A DNA stretch of 64,000 nt, taken from assembly GCA_017303335.1 (NCBI GenBank), contig JAFLBK010000006.1, positions 95,253 to 159,252 of the forward strand, written 5' to 3'. The notes under the pieces are model-generated. The model did no database searches, was not told where the DNA came from, and was given only the letters and a program-made list of their open reading frames with translations. This document shows positions 52,254 through 60,801 of the stretch, piece by piece (the first letter of the stretch is position 1; every line of letters starts with the position of its first letter). The DNA comes from Chitinophagales bacterium. GTDB taxonomy: Bacteria > Bacteroidota > Bacteroidia > Chitinophagales > Chitinophagaceae. Position numbers and translations under genes: made by a program.

Positions 52254-52904
52254 CTAATCGATCAGCGAATTCTTCATCGCATAGAAAACCAGTCCAACGG
52301 AGTTTTTCACGCCAAACCGTTCCATTAGCCGGTCTTTGATTGCTTCCACTGTACGGGCGCTTATATCCATTTTAGCGGCTATTTCGGCGGCTGTAAATTC
52401 CATGCACACGAGCGTAAGCACTTCTTTTTCCCGCTCACTGAGTACAACTTCGGAGGTCAGAGACGGGTTGAATTTCTGTTTGGCGTAATTCTTTTTGATC
52501 AGCACTTTATTTACGAACGGATTCAGGTAGAAACCGGTTCGCATTACATCCATGATGGCTTTTTTGATTTCGGCCGGTTCGGTGCTTTTCAGCAGGTACC
52601 CGGCGGCACCGCAATCCATGAGGTGACCTACAAAGCGTTCATCCTCGTACATGGTAAGAATGATAACCCGCACATGGGGGAAATTCTTGGTTATCATTTT
52701 AGTGGTGTCGATACCGTCTTTTACCGGCATTTTGAGGTCGCACAATACCACATCCGGTTGCGATTCGGGGATCTTGGCCAGTAATTCTTCCCCGTTATCC
52801 GCTTCCATCACAAATTTGATATTGGTATACGACCGCATGGACAGGATAACTCCCTTACGGAAAATCTTGTGGTCATCTGCAATGGCAACTTTGATCTCAT
52901 TCAT
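52254..52904 (-). CDS. NarL/FixJ-type response regulator, module 1
   Basis: A 216-residue regulator. Receiver domain (about 4-120) has the acidic pair D10-D11, phospho-acceptor Asp56 (VVLCDLKMP), a Thr in ILTM and Lys in LLKS. The LuxR-type helix-turn-helix (about 150-210) reads LSEREKEVLTLV, then TAAEIAAKMDIS and ARTVEAIKDRLM. It lies downstream of its kinase gene on the same strand, with a 120-bp gap that may contain its own promoter. Target genes unknown. Confidence 0.93.
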   Translation of the reverse strand: MNEIKVAIADDHKIFRKGVILSMRSYTNIKFVMEADNGEELLAKIPESQPDVVLCDLKMPVKDGIDTTKMITKNFPHVRVIILTMYEDERFVGHLMDCGAAGYLLKSTEPAEIKKAIMDVMRTGFYLNPFVNKVLIKKNYAKQKFNPSLTSEVVLSEREKEVLTLVCMEFTAAEIAAKMDISARTVEAIKDRLMERFGVKNSVGLVFYAMKNSLID

Positions 52905-53024
52905 ATCTAAAGCAGTTCGGTAAAATTAAGAAAACTACATGCATTTACAATGGCTACTGAAGGGAAACAGGGTATGCTTGCCGGATTGCGGGCCATTTAC
53001 GGCTAAAATCATGCCCGGGAACGA

Positions 53025-53852
53025 TCAAATCGCGGGTTCGCGGGGTATTTCAATGGTGACTTTATAATAGGTGTGGCTTGGGTCGATTTCAAAGAAAATA
53101 CGGCCATTGAGTACTTTGATCCGGCTTGCGATGTTTTTAAGGCCCAGGCCGAGGGTGCTGTGATTGAGCTTTTCAAAATCGGCCTGAACGATACCTGTAC
53201 CGTCGTGATGAATCCGGAAATACATTTTCTTGCCACTTACATTCTGTGTAAGGTGTATGAAGCCTGCATTGCTGTGTTTAAGGATATTGTTGACGAGTTC
53301 CTGGATAATGCGAAATACAAGTAGTTCCTGTTCTACTTTTAGCCGGGTGCGGTAATCGTGAAACCGGGCACTGGCATTCAGGCTGCCGCTGGCCCCGATC
53401 TTCTGGAAGAGATCGGTGGAGGCGCTTTCGAGTCCGAAGTTTTTTAGTGTTGGGGGCATCAGGCTGTGGCTGATGTTCCGGATGAGTAATATGGCGTCGT
53501 CGAGTATCTGTTTGGCGCTGAAAATGCTCTGCAGCTGCTGGGCTTTTTCCTGGTTCACGAGATTTTCGTTCAGGTAAAGTCGTGCGGTGGCCAAGAGGGG
53601 GCCGGCGTCATCGTGCAGGTCGGCGGCGATGCGATTCCGTTCTTCTTCCTGGAATCGGATGGATGCATTGAGTAAAATCTGTTGCTTTTCTTCTTCTAGT
53701 TTTTTAAGCTGGTTATTGTACCGGATAACCTTACGCTGGTGAAATATGACAAAGCCAACAATCGCTATTGCTAACGTAAGCATACCTAAAGTGCCAAGGA
53801 AGAGTGTTGTATTAATACCAGTAGAAGGATTCTGTACCTGCAAAAAAAACAT
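53025..53852 (-). CDS. HisKA_3-type sensor histidine kinase, module 1
   Basis: A 275-residue kinase with one N-terminal helix (about 16-37), a linker coiled coil and no visible sensor domain. The phospho-acceptor is His80 in RIAADLHDDAGPLLATAR. The N-box is ELVNNILKHSNA, and GLGLKNIASRIKVLNG forms the G-box. A partner membrane protein encoded 12 bp upstream could supply sensing. It probably phosphorylates the regulator at 52254. Confidence 0.92.
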   Translation of the reverse strand: MFFLQVQNPSTGINTTLFLGTLGMLTLAIAIVGFVIFHQRKVIRYNNQLKKLEEEKQQILLNASIRFQEEERNRIAADLHDDAGPLLATARLYLNENLVNQEKAQQLQSIFSAKQILDDAILLIRNISHSLMPPTLKNFGLESASTDLFQKIGASGSLNASARFHDYRTRLKVEQELLVFRIIQELVNNILKHSNAGFIHLTQNVSGKKMYFRIHHDGTGIVQADFEKLNHSTLGLGLKNIASRIKVLNGRIFFEIDPSHTYYKVTIEIPREPAI

Positions 53853-53864
53853 GTGGAATTACTA

Positions 53865-54584
53865 CTATTTTTTTGGGTTGATTGGACTGATTAAATCCAA
53901 ATCAACATCAAATGTATGATTTGTTAGGTCAGTTTCAGGCAAATCCCTGATTGTAACTGAGATGCTCAGTAGGATATTTTTGATTACAGTAACCGTTGCA
54001 TAAATTATGGCATATTGCTTTTTAAAAGATTCGTCATTGTAACTATTCGTCGAATATAGAAATAGGAAGAAGTTGCCTGAAAAATTGATTATAAATGCAA
54101 CTGAAACCCAAAAAACAGGTTTCTGATAAATTGGTTCTGCTACTACTTCTTGAATTACTTCAAAAAAGTAGTACACGATGAGTATTAAATATATGATGTA
54201 TTCGACACTGAAGGGTACGAAAGGCAAACTTGGAATACTCTGCCCTAAATAGTCATATAAAGAAAATAAGATAAATAGCGGGGATGAAATAAGAATTATC
54301 TTATTAATTACTTTTCGTTTTACATGCAAAGAGTAATAATAGGCTAAAAGGCAATATTCGACTATAATGTAGATTCGAACAAGGATGTAATAATTTTCCC
54401 TATCATGAAATATATACCTAAGTGGGAAGCCAATAATTATTAAAACGGAAACTAGTATGGAGTATAAAAAAAATACCCTTTTCTTTTTTGTGTTAATTCG
54501 TTTTAAAAAAACTAAACAAAAAAGAAAAGGTAGTAATTCGGATGAGTAGGTAATATATTTTAGACTTTCTAAGATAAATGGTGA
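53865..54584 (-). CDS. multi-pass membrane protein, module 1; no ATG in the open frame, possibly broken
   Basis: The frame is open from 54584 to 53865 (about 239 codons) and encodes about six hydrophobic helices, e.g. LLPFLFCLVFLKRINTKKR near the start. Only a TTG at 54329 would allow a usual start, and it would remove about 85 clearly membrane-like residues. An ATG in the same frame at 54605 is followed by five codons and then TAA at 54585-54587. Either a nonsense change has broken the gene or it starts from a non-standard codon near 54575. The module 2 counterpart (57569-58240) has the same size and helix pattern. Confidence 0.6.
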   Translation of the reverse strand, partial: SPFILESLKYITYSSELLPFLFCLVFLKRINTKKKRVFFLYSILVSVLIIIGFPLRYIFHDRENYYILVRIYIIVEYCLLAYYYSLHVKRKVINKIILISSPLFILFSLYDYLGQSIPSLPFVPFSVEYIIYLILIVYYFFEVIQEVVAEPIYQKPVFWVSVAFIINFSGNFFLFLYSTNSYNDESFKKQYAIIYATVTVIKNILLSISVTIRDLPETDLTNHTFDVDLDLISPINPKK

Positions 54585-55016
54585 TTATATATCAAAAATA
54601 ACCATTGAATCTGTAAATCAAAAATATACTTGGTTGCAATTAATTATGCAAAACACTCAACTAACAGTTCTACTAAATCGTAAGCCATTGTTAATAGTTT
54701 TTAAGGTTTCTAAGTAATTTGAGATGTAAACTTCACTCAAACGTCAAACCTTAGCAACCCCCAGTTCATAGGATGATTCTGTTAAAAAAAGGTCAAAACC
54801 AGTGCCAGAAAGGCTTTGGTGATAAAATGTTAGTAAAAAGCCCATGAAATTTCAGGTAAATATACTAAATAAATACCGTAAAATTACTATTCAATTTCGC
54901 GTAGGTTTCCGATGTGATTTTTACGATGATGAATGCGAATAAATACTAATGGGATGCAATCCTGTGGCGGATTGTAGCGTTTTATCCTCTTTGAGATACC
55001 AGGCTGTATTTGATTG

Positions 55017-55044
55017 AAATTGGCCTGTAAAAACAGGCCAATTT
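55017..55044. terminator. strong hairpin, terminator-like
   Basis: A 12-bp perfect stem, AAATTGGCCTGT / ACAGGCCAATTT, with a tetraloop AAAA. T-rich sequence follows on the plus strand only weakly (TATCTTATT), so it may be a terminator or an RNA structure. Confidence 0.5.
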
Positions 55045-55095
55045 ATCTTATTCAGTTTTTCTGTGTTCTATAAGTTCTTTAGGGGATGAAAGAAA

Positions 55096-55211
55096 GTTGA
55101 TTGACACTGGCAACACAAGCACAAACAGGTTCTTCTTGGATAATTGGAGATTCTCTTGAGTTCTATTGGATATTTGGATATAAAACAGGTAGTGAACCAA
55201 TGTCAATCAAC
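55096..55211. repeat. 15-bp inverted repeat with 86-bp spacer
   Basis: GTTGATTGACACTGG at 55096-55110 is matched at 55197-55211 on the other strand with one difference. No gene lies between the arms. Confidence 0.55.
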
Positions 55212-55488
55212 TGGTACAAAAGTATACCGGCCAGGCTTTCTGCAAAAGAGCATTAGTGCCCTTTTTATCAGCTGTAATAAATACCTTCTGGCTGGGTAAA
55301 AGCGCTTCAACCCCTCGTATAACACCTATAAATTCTGACCGTATTTTTACGAAGTATAACCACGTTCATTTCTGATATTCAAGCCCTTAAAAAGGGAAAC
55401 GCCAGGCCTCAAGGGTATAAATTGCTTGAATTGGCTGAAAATTGTACCTTGGGAGCCATTTTACTAACCTCAAGGAGAAAAATCTACC

Positions 55489-56154
55489 ATGGCAAACGAG
55501 CTGCTCATTAAAGTTGCAATAGCCGATGACCACAAAATATTCAGGGACGGGATCAAAATGGCGCTTTCGGGCAAAGAAAACCTGAAAATGATCTGGGAAG
55601 CCGAAGATGGCAAGGATATGATGCACAAGATCGCTATTAAAAAGCCCGATGTACTGTTGATGGATATCCGGATGCCTGAAATTGACGGCATAAATGGTAT
55701 CCAGTTGATCCGGAAGGAGTATGAAGACATCAAGATCATTGTATTGACCATGTATGACGATCAGCAGATGATCAGCAAAATGATGGAAATGGGGGCGAAT
55801 GCATACCTGACCAAGACCACCGATCCCGAGGAGATTTATGAGGCCATACTAACCTGTATGAACGATGATTTCTACTTTAATGAACTGGTTAACAAGGCCG
55901 TAATGGGTAAATTAATGCAGAAAAAGAATGTGCGGCAGCATTATGGCAGTAATACACCCATCCATTTCAATGAGAAGGAGCTTAAAATTCTCAAACTGCT
56001 GGCAGAAGATAAAACTACAGAAGAGATATCCAAGATCATTTTCCTGAGCCCCCGAACAATTGAGACCATACGCCAGAATATGAAGGCCAAAGTGGACGCA
56101 AAGACTATTGGTGGTTTGATAATGTATGGTATGCGCAACAAACTGATCGAGTAA
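55489..56154 (+). CDS. NarL/FixJ-type response regulator, orphan
   Basis: A 221-residue regulator with phospho-acceptor Asp59 (VLLMDIRMPE), ILTMYDD-like switch residues and Lys in LTKTT. Its helix-turn-helix reads NEKELKILKLLAED, then TTEEISKIIFLS and PRTIETIRQNMK. AAGGAG lies 12 bp before the start. It is on the plus strand, with no kinase gene in its unit, and ends 1 bp from the convergent regulator of module 2. Confidence 0.93.
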   Translation: MANELLIKVAIADDHKIFRDGIKMALSGKENLKMIWEAEDGKDMMHKIAIKKPDVLLMDIRMPEIDGINGIQLIRKEYEDIKIIVLTMYDDQQMISKMMEMGANAYLTKTTDPEEIYEAILTCMNDDFYFNELVNKAVMGKLMQKKNVRQHYGSNTPIHFNEKELKILKLLAEDKTTEEISKIIFLSPRTIETIRQNMKAKVDAKTIGGLIMYGMRNKLIE

Positions 56155-56155
56155 A

Positions 56156-56818
56156 CTAAAAATTTACAATCCCGCTCTTGATAGCATAAATTGCCAACCC
56201 GACCCTGCTTTTCACGTCAAGTTTATCAAAAAGTGCGTCCCGGTAGCTGTCGATGTTCCTGGGCGTCATTTTCATTTCGTGCGCTATTTCTTTGTAGGTA
56301 AGATCGGAGCACGCCAACCTCAGAAACTGGATCTCTACATCATTGAGGGTGGCATTTTCCAGGGGAGATCTTTTTTCATCGGAATTACGAAGCAGTGAGG
56401 CGATTTTCCCGGTTGTTCGGTTGGAATAATAATATTCGCCTGCAGCCACTGCAATCAGGGCAGATCGAAGTTCAGCCGGGTGAATATCCTTTTTCAGGAA
56501 ACCATTTACTCCAAGGCGCAGGAGCCGGATAAGCGTTATTTCACTGTCGTACATAGTAAGGATCAGAACTCTTATATCGGGGTGGTGCATCTGGAGCCAC
56601 CTGGCAGTTTCAAATCCATCGAGAACGGGCATACTCAGGTCCATAAGTATGATAGCTGGCCGGGGGCCACTGCCTAAGGCTTGTTTTACCTCTTCTCCGT
56701 TCCCGGCCACAGCCACTACTCTGAATTCATCGAAGCTGTTGATCAGGTTTGCGAGCGCATCCCTGAGCAGAATATGATCATCAGCGAGAATGATGTTGAA
56801 TGTATTATTGCTGTTCAT
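56156..56818 (-). CDS. NarL/FixJ-type response regulator, module 2
   Basis: A 220-residue regulator starting at ATG 56818, 14 bp inside the end of the kinase gene. The receiver has Asp60 (IILMDLSMP), ILTMYDS and Lys in FLKKD. The helix-turn-helix has LNDVEIQFLRLA, then TYKEIAHEMKMT and PRNIDSYRDALFD. The overlapping start suggests translational coupling to its kinase. Confidence 0.92.
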   Translation of the reverse strand: MNSNNTFNIILADDHILLRDALANLINSFDEFRVVAVAGNGEEVKQALGSGPRPAIILMDLSMPVLDGFETARWLQMHHPDIRVLILTMYDSEITLIRLLRLGVNGFLKKDIHPAELRSALIAVAAGEYYYSNRTTGKIASLLRNSDEKRSPLENATLNDVEIQFLRLACSDLTYKEIAHEMKMTPRNIDSYRDALFDKLDVKSRVGLAIYAIKSGIVNF

Positions 56819-57596
56819 GTGTTGGAATTTCGACTTTGATACAGGTTCCTTTGCCGGGCTGGCTTTCGACGGCAAGCATACCCTTCAGGCTCTGGGCTCT
56901 TTTCTTCATATTGAGCAATCCGGTTCCTGAGCTGCTGGATTGACCATTGAAACCGTTGCCGTTGTCGGAAACACACATCGACAATTTTTCCCGGCCATAA
57001 TTAATAGTGATTTCTATGTGAGAAGCCATGGCATGTTTCAGGATATTGGCGATCGCTTCCTGGGCTATGCGGAACAGAATCAGTTCTATGCTGGCTTCGA
57101 GAAAGACCGGGCTCCCATTTACTGACAGCGTGAAACTGAATTTACCCGACTGTTCCAGTATTTTTCCTTCGTATTCGAGCGCCTTCAGTAAACCATTATT
57201 CAGAAGTATTTCATTGTTCATGCTCCGGCTGATATCAGTAAGTTCGGTGATCACATCCCCGATTATTGCTACCGACTCATTCAGAACATCATTTTTTGAT
57301 TCCCGCCCCTGGTAGATAAGTGTATTCAGGTGGAGTTTGGCGAGGGAAAGCTTCTGTCCGATATTATCATGTATCTCTTTTGAGATGTTTTGGATCGTTT
57401 GTTCTTGAACTTCAAGTTGAGATTGTAATAGAGAGTTCGCATAGGAAGATTTTAGCTCTTCAATATCCCGGAAATAGGCGTTTTGTTTTTGTTGATACTT
57501 ATATATGATTACCGATATAACCACTACTAAAAGCAATACAAGTATTATTGAAATGATTATAAAAACTATCAAGAAGTCTGTGGGTGCTTTAAGCAT
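56805..57596 (-). CDS. HisKA_3-type sensor histidine kinase, module 2
   Basis: A 263-residue kinase with one N-terminal helix (about 9-32), then a coiled coil, and no visible sensor domain. The phospho-acceptor is His76 in ISKEIHDNIGQKLSLAKLHL. The N-box is AQEAIANILKHA and the G-boxes are DNGNGFNG and GTGLLNMKKRAQSL. Its start overlaps the end of the membrane gene by 28 bp and its end overlaps the regulator start by 14 bp. Confidence 0.92.
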   Translation of the reverse strand: MLKAPTDFLIVFIIISIILVLLLVVVISVIIYKYQQKQNAYFRDIEELKSSYANSLLQSQLEVQEQTIQNISKEIHDNIGQKLSLAKLHLNTLIYQGRESKNDVLNESVAIIGDVITELTDISRSMNNEILLNNGLLKALEYEGKILEQSGKFSFTLSVNGSPVFLEASIELILFRIAQEAIANILKHAMASHIEITINYGREKLSMCVSDNGNGFNGQSSSSGTGLLNMKKRAQSLKGMLAVESQPGKGTCIKVEIPTHEQQ

Positions 57597-58240
57597 ATAA
57601 AAGCCTTTATTATTAACAAATATTGGATAATAGCAGAAATATTGCAGAAAGAAAAAATAAGGTTTCTAATATTGTGATACTCTTCCTGTTTAGGAATAAA
57701 CGGCACTAATGATAAAATTGGAATAGTGATACATGCTGAAAAAAAAATACCAAGAACAACCCAAAAAGAGGAAGATTTCCGGAGAATTACTGTAGGATTG
57801 TTTGAAACAAGGTTTTTAAAATAAAGTAGACTTAAAATGATATAAGTGCTTGCTGCGAACATGCTGTGCCTAATCTCAATTTTAGCTGTATGAACAAGAA
57901 TAACAAGTAATAACTGGGATGAAATTGATATACTCAATAATAGGGAGATACTTTTTTTGTATTGTGACTTTTTCAAAATCTCCCAAAAGAATAGCCCAAT
58001 TAAAACTGTTTGTATAATAATTAAAATTTCTTCTATAAATATTCCAAGTTGATAGTTCTTTCGCCAGTTATAATAATTTGAATTTATAGTATTAAGGGAG
58101 AGACTTAGGCCAGATAGTATGAATAGGAATATATATTTAAAATACCCGGGTTTTTCCTTTTTACTGAACAGTAATGCAACCAGGAAGGTGATAAGTATGA
58201 CCCCGGTTCCTAGTTGAATTATGAGTATATGCAAATTCAT
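57569..58240 (-). CDS. multi-pass membrane protein, module 2
   Basis: A 223-residue protein with about six hydrophobic helices and no soluble domain. It starts at ATG (MNLHILIIQLGTGVIL) and resembles the module 1 membrane protein in size, helix spacing and position before a short kinase (compare SSFWVVLGIFFSACI with KPVFWVSVAFIINFS). No named family was recognised. I infer that it is the sensing or coupling partner of the kinase. Confidence 0.75.
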   Translation of the reverse strand: MNLHILIIQLGTGVILITFLVALLFSKKEKPGYFKYIFLFILSGLSLSLNTINSNYYNWRKNYQLGIFIEEILIIIQTVLIGLFFWEILKKSQYKKSISLLLSISISSQLLLVILVHTAKIEIRHSMFAASTYIILSLLYFKNLVSNNPTVILRKSSSFWVVLGIFFSACITIPILSLVPFIPKQEEYHNIRNLIFSFCNISAIIQYLLIIKAFICLKHPQTS

Positions 58241-58413
58241 GTATTGGTCACAACTATTTCTGGTACAATACTACCGTTCTTTAAAGATTTTGCTTGAGTA
58301 AAAAGCCCACACATGGCGTTGTTTTTCCCTTTCGAATTCCAGCATTGAGTCATCCAATATTTGGGATAATACCTTAGCTGGCCGTATTTTTTGTAGACAT
58401 TTTTACCCTTTAC

Positions 58414-58427
58414 ATACTTTAAGGGAC
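58414..58427 (+). repeat. 14-bp motif, left copy (ATACTTTAAGGGAC)
   Basis: The motif differs by one base from copies at 60131 (same orientation) and 61006 (opposite orientation). It may mark an end of the IS1595-type block. No 8-bp target duplication was found beside it. Confidence 0.45.
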
Positions 58428-58479
58428 AAAGAAGAAGAAGGAGTTGTAAATGAAAGAGATATAAAAAGTGATAAAAAAG

Positions 58480-58926
58480 CTACCCAATGGAGGACTGTAT
58501 TGGTTCAGAGGAAAGAGTTTTCCTTAAATCCTCAACAGCTATCTCAATTTCAGAATTGGTTAAATCGGGAACGCTTGGGAAAAAGTTAACCTCGGTTTCT
58601 CTTCGTTTTTCCCAACTGTCCTGAAGTCTTTTATGTGTGTACTTTATTATTTCTTCACATTCCGATTGAGTTGATGAAATACTTTCATCTTCAATATAAT
58701 ATGGGGTTTCCGCATCCATCCAATAAATTTGTGCGGTTTGATATAAAACCTCAAAATCCCATTTAGTTTCTAATATTAATTTGCCAAACTCAATACTTTT
58801 TCGGCTGCTGAAAAACTGCTGCGTAAAAAATTTAGTGGCATCTTGGCCGGAATATCGTATTTGTTCAATGGCGGTTGGCTCTGAATGGGAACCACTGCTA
58901 AAGGTTCCTTTTAGGGTAAACTTCAT
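58480..58926 (-). CDS. hypothetical protein within the IS1595-type block
   Basis: A 148-residue soluble protein with no recognised family. It is rich in acidic residues toward the C-end and starts MKFTLKGTFSSGSHSEPT. It begins 25 bp after the 45-codon companion gene on the same strand, so it may share a transcript with the transposase. It could be a passenger or an older resident gene. Confidence 0.6.
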   Translation of the reverse strand: MKFTLKGTFSSGSHSEPTAIEQIRYSGQDATKFFTQQFFSSRKSIEFGKLILETKWDFEVLYQTAQIYWMDAETPYYIEDESISSTQSECEEIIKYTHKRLQDSWEKRRETEVNFFPSVPDLTNSEIEIAVEDLRKTLSSEPIQSSIG

Positions 58927-58951
58927 GGCGTAATAATTTAACGCTACTAAT

Positions 58952-59089
58952 CTACTTCTTTTTGGTGGGAACTGGCGAAATAAGGGCTTTCATTACGTCC
59001 TCAAAGGAGCCGTTTAGCTGGAGTTTGTCCTCGTATTTAGTAGCCCGTTTCTTAGGCTTTGGCTTGGCTGTCTTTTTCTTTGTTGCCAT
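58952..59089 (-). CDS. 45-residue basic protein overlapping the transposase 3' end
   Basis: A short gene with ATG at 59087-59089 and TAG at 58952-58954. The N-terminus is Lys/Pro-rich (MATKKKTAKPKPKKRATK), followed by a small conserved-looking segment, LQLNGSFEDVMKALIS. Its first 38 bp overlap the transposase end in another frame. I recall similar short proteins beside Bacteroidota IS1595-type transposases, but could not search. Its basic tail suggests nucleic-acid or transposase binding. Confidence 0.6.
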   Translation of the reverse strand: MATKKKTAKPKPKKRATKYEDKLQLNGSFEDVMKALISPVPTKKK

Positions 59090-60029
59090 GTACAAGTATT
59101 TTGTAGGGGAGTTTACCCTCGATCCGGCTCAAAGATAACTGAAATCTATCACCGTCCTTTAATTGCCTTGTGTTTCTGCGGTAGGCAAACTCATCACAAT
59201 AGCGTTGGAGGTGCTTAAAACTCATATAGTGGTAAATGCCGTAGTACCCACGCTTGAACATACCCCAGAAACTTTCGATTGTGTTTACATGGACATCCCC
59301 TCTGGCCCATTCCGGTTTTACTAAACTGTGGTTAACACTTTCCCGGCTATATTCTTCCAGCCCTGTACGATACAAACTGCTGCTATCCGTATAAACCTTG
59401 GAACCGGGGGTAACATTGTCCTTTATATGCTGTTTGGCTGTTTTGCCGTCTATTTCGTTGTAAACTGTTACCCGAACATCACCGCCCCTTTGCGCTAATC
59501 CCATAACTGCCCCTTTGCCCTTTTGCTTTGCCTTGTTTGGGTTGCTCATTATTTCCTCTACCTGTTCGTCTGTATAGCCTTTGTAATCGGAAGCCAGTTT
59601 GCGGGTCATGTAGGTTTCATCCACCTCAACCGTACCACCTAATAACGGGCTGCCCTTTTCTTTCAGGCTTTCCCTTATCCGGTGCAGCATGAACCATGCA
59701 GTCTTTTGTGTAACCCCTAAGTCTTTACCTAACTGGATAGATGATATGCCCTTCTTATGGCTTAAAATGATGTACACAGCCGGGAACCATTTAGTCAGGG
59801 GTATATTGCTGGCATGGAAGATACTGCCCACCGTTACGCTGTACTTCTTATAGCAGGCATTATTACCGCATTTAAACCGCTTGCCACCCTCTATACTGTA
59901 CCACTTATCTGAACCACAGTAAGGGCATTGCGGATTACCTCCCCAACGCTGCTGAACTAAGAAGTCTATACACTTCTTTTCATCGCTGAATTTCTCTATT
60001 AAGTCTTTAAGATTAGTTACCATAACCAA
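59052..60029 (-). CDS. IS1595-family transposase
   Basis: A 325-residue transposase. An N-terminal zinc ribbon (CPYCG and CGNNACYKKYS, about 34-62) and a helix-turn-helix (about 95-115) precede the ISXO2-like DDE domain. Catalytic candidates lie in VEVDETYMTRK, VYTDSSSLYR, and the HVNTIESFWGMFKRG to YCDEFAYRRN segment. No frameshift was seen, so the enzyme may be active. Confidence 0.93.
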   Translation of the reverse strand: MVMVTNLKDLIEKFSDEKKCIDFLVQQRWGGNPQCPYCGSDKWYSIEGGKRFKCGNNACYKKYSVTVGSIFHASNIPLTKWFPAVYIILSHKKGISSIQLGKDLGVTQKTAWFMLHRIRESLKEKGSPLLGGTVEVDETYMTRKLASDYKGYTDEQVEEIMSNPNKAKQKGKGAVMGLAQRGGDVRVTVYNEIDGKTAKQHIKDNVTPGSKVYTDSSSLYRTGLEEYSRESVNHSLVKPEWARGDVHVNTIESFWGMFKRGYYGIYHYMSFKHLQRYCDEFAYRRNTRQLKDGDRFQLSLSRIEGKLPYKILVHGNKEKDSQAKA

Positions 60030-60130
60030 AGGTTTAGAATGCTAAAATAATACTTGTCCATCATTCTACCTAATATTTTACGTAATATTTTTTATGTACC
60101 TTAAAAGTTGAGGCTAAATTCTACACTATA

Positions 60131-60144
60131 ATACTATAAGGGAC
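60131..60144 (+). repeat. 14-bp motif, middle copy (ATACTATAAGGGAC)
   Basis: A perfect inverted match to the right copy at 61006-61019. It lies 12 bp before the start of the nuclease-like gene. The two copies enclose 889 bp. Confidence 0.5.
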
Positions 60145-60156
60145 TAACTAAATAAG

Positions 60157-60801
60157 ATGCTACAACAAATACCAGACAAGGAATATATCGAGAAGGTTGT
60201 CACTTCTTATTTCCATGAATTTAAGCCATTGGCTGAGGTGCATAGAACGGCAAAAAAAGAAATACGAAAAACAAGTAAAAGACTGGCAACATTTGAAAAG
60301 AAGTACCAGTTTTTAATTGATTTAGTCAGTTTGGGAGCAGACGATAATTTCTTAGCAGATAAAGTAAAATTACTCTTAAAATATGCCGGATTTACAAAAG
60401 TGATTCACTACCGAGACAAGCGCCAAAAGGTAAAGAGGGAAGACATACAAGCATACCACGAAAACGATCTGTTTGTTATTGAGGTAAAGGGGATTAATTT
60501 CCACACTCCAAAACACGCAGATTTAATTCAGGTAGCTTCTTATCTAATAGAGAATAAAAAACGACAGCCCGATAAAAATGTGTATGGTTTAAGCATTATA
60601 AGCCATCAGAAAAATATACCTATTCAATACCGGGCAAAGAGATTTGATAATGAACAAAGCGAGAAAGACTTAGTAAATTTTAATATCGGAGCGTTGCCCA
60701 TGATTGGGCTTTTATTGTTTTTCGGAAGGCTCAAAAGCGGTAAAATTGATTTTGAGGGGTTTAAAAATACCCTGAAAGAAACAGGGTACATAAAATACTG
60801 A
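60157..60801 (+). CDS. PD-(D/E)XK nuclease-like protein, probable passenger gene
   Basis: A 214-residue, Lys-rich protein. A probable nuclease core has D104 in ENDLFVIEVKG with E109-V-K111, the D-x(n)-E-x-K pattern of restriction-endonuclease-like folds. A helical N-region with a coiled-coil tendency (about 10-60) precedes it. It faces away from the transposase and lies between inverted motif copies. It may be a passenger or a defence protein; no methyltransferase partner is present. Confidence 0.6.
   Translation: MLQQIPDKEYIEKVVTSYFHEFKPLAEVHRTAKKEIRKTSKRLATFEKKYQFLIDLVSLGADDNFLADKVKLLLKYAGFTKVIHYRDKRQKVKREDIQAYHENDLFVIEVKGINFHTPKHADLIQVASYLIENKKRQPDKNVYGLSIISHQKNIPIQYRAKRFDNEQSEKDLVNFNIGALPMIGLLLFFGRLKSGKIDFEGFKNTLKETGYIKY

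Larger units (their letters stand above)
54588..55488. other. 900-bp AT-rich noncoding stretch
   Basis: No convincing gene on either strand. It holds a 12-bp perfect hairpin (55017-55044), an inverted repeat of 15 bp (55096-55110 / 55197-55211) and, at the right end, the AAGGAG ribosome site of the regulator at 55489. It may contain promoters for both flanking units and small RNAs. Confidence 0.5.
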
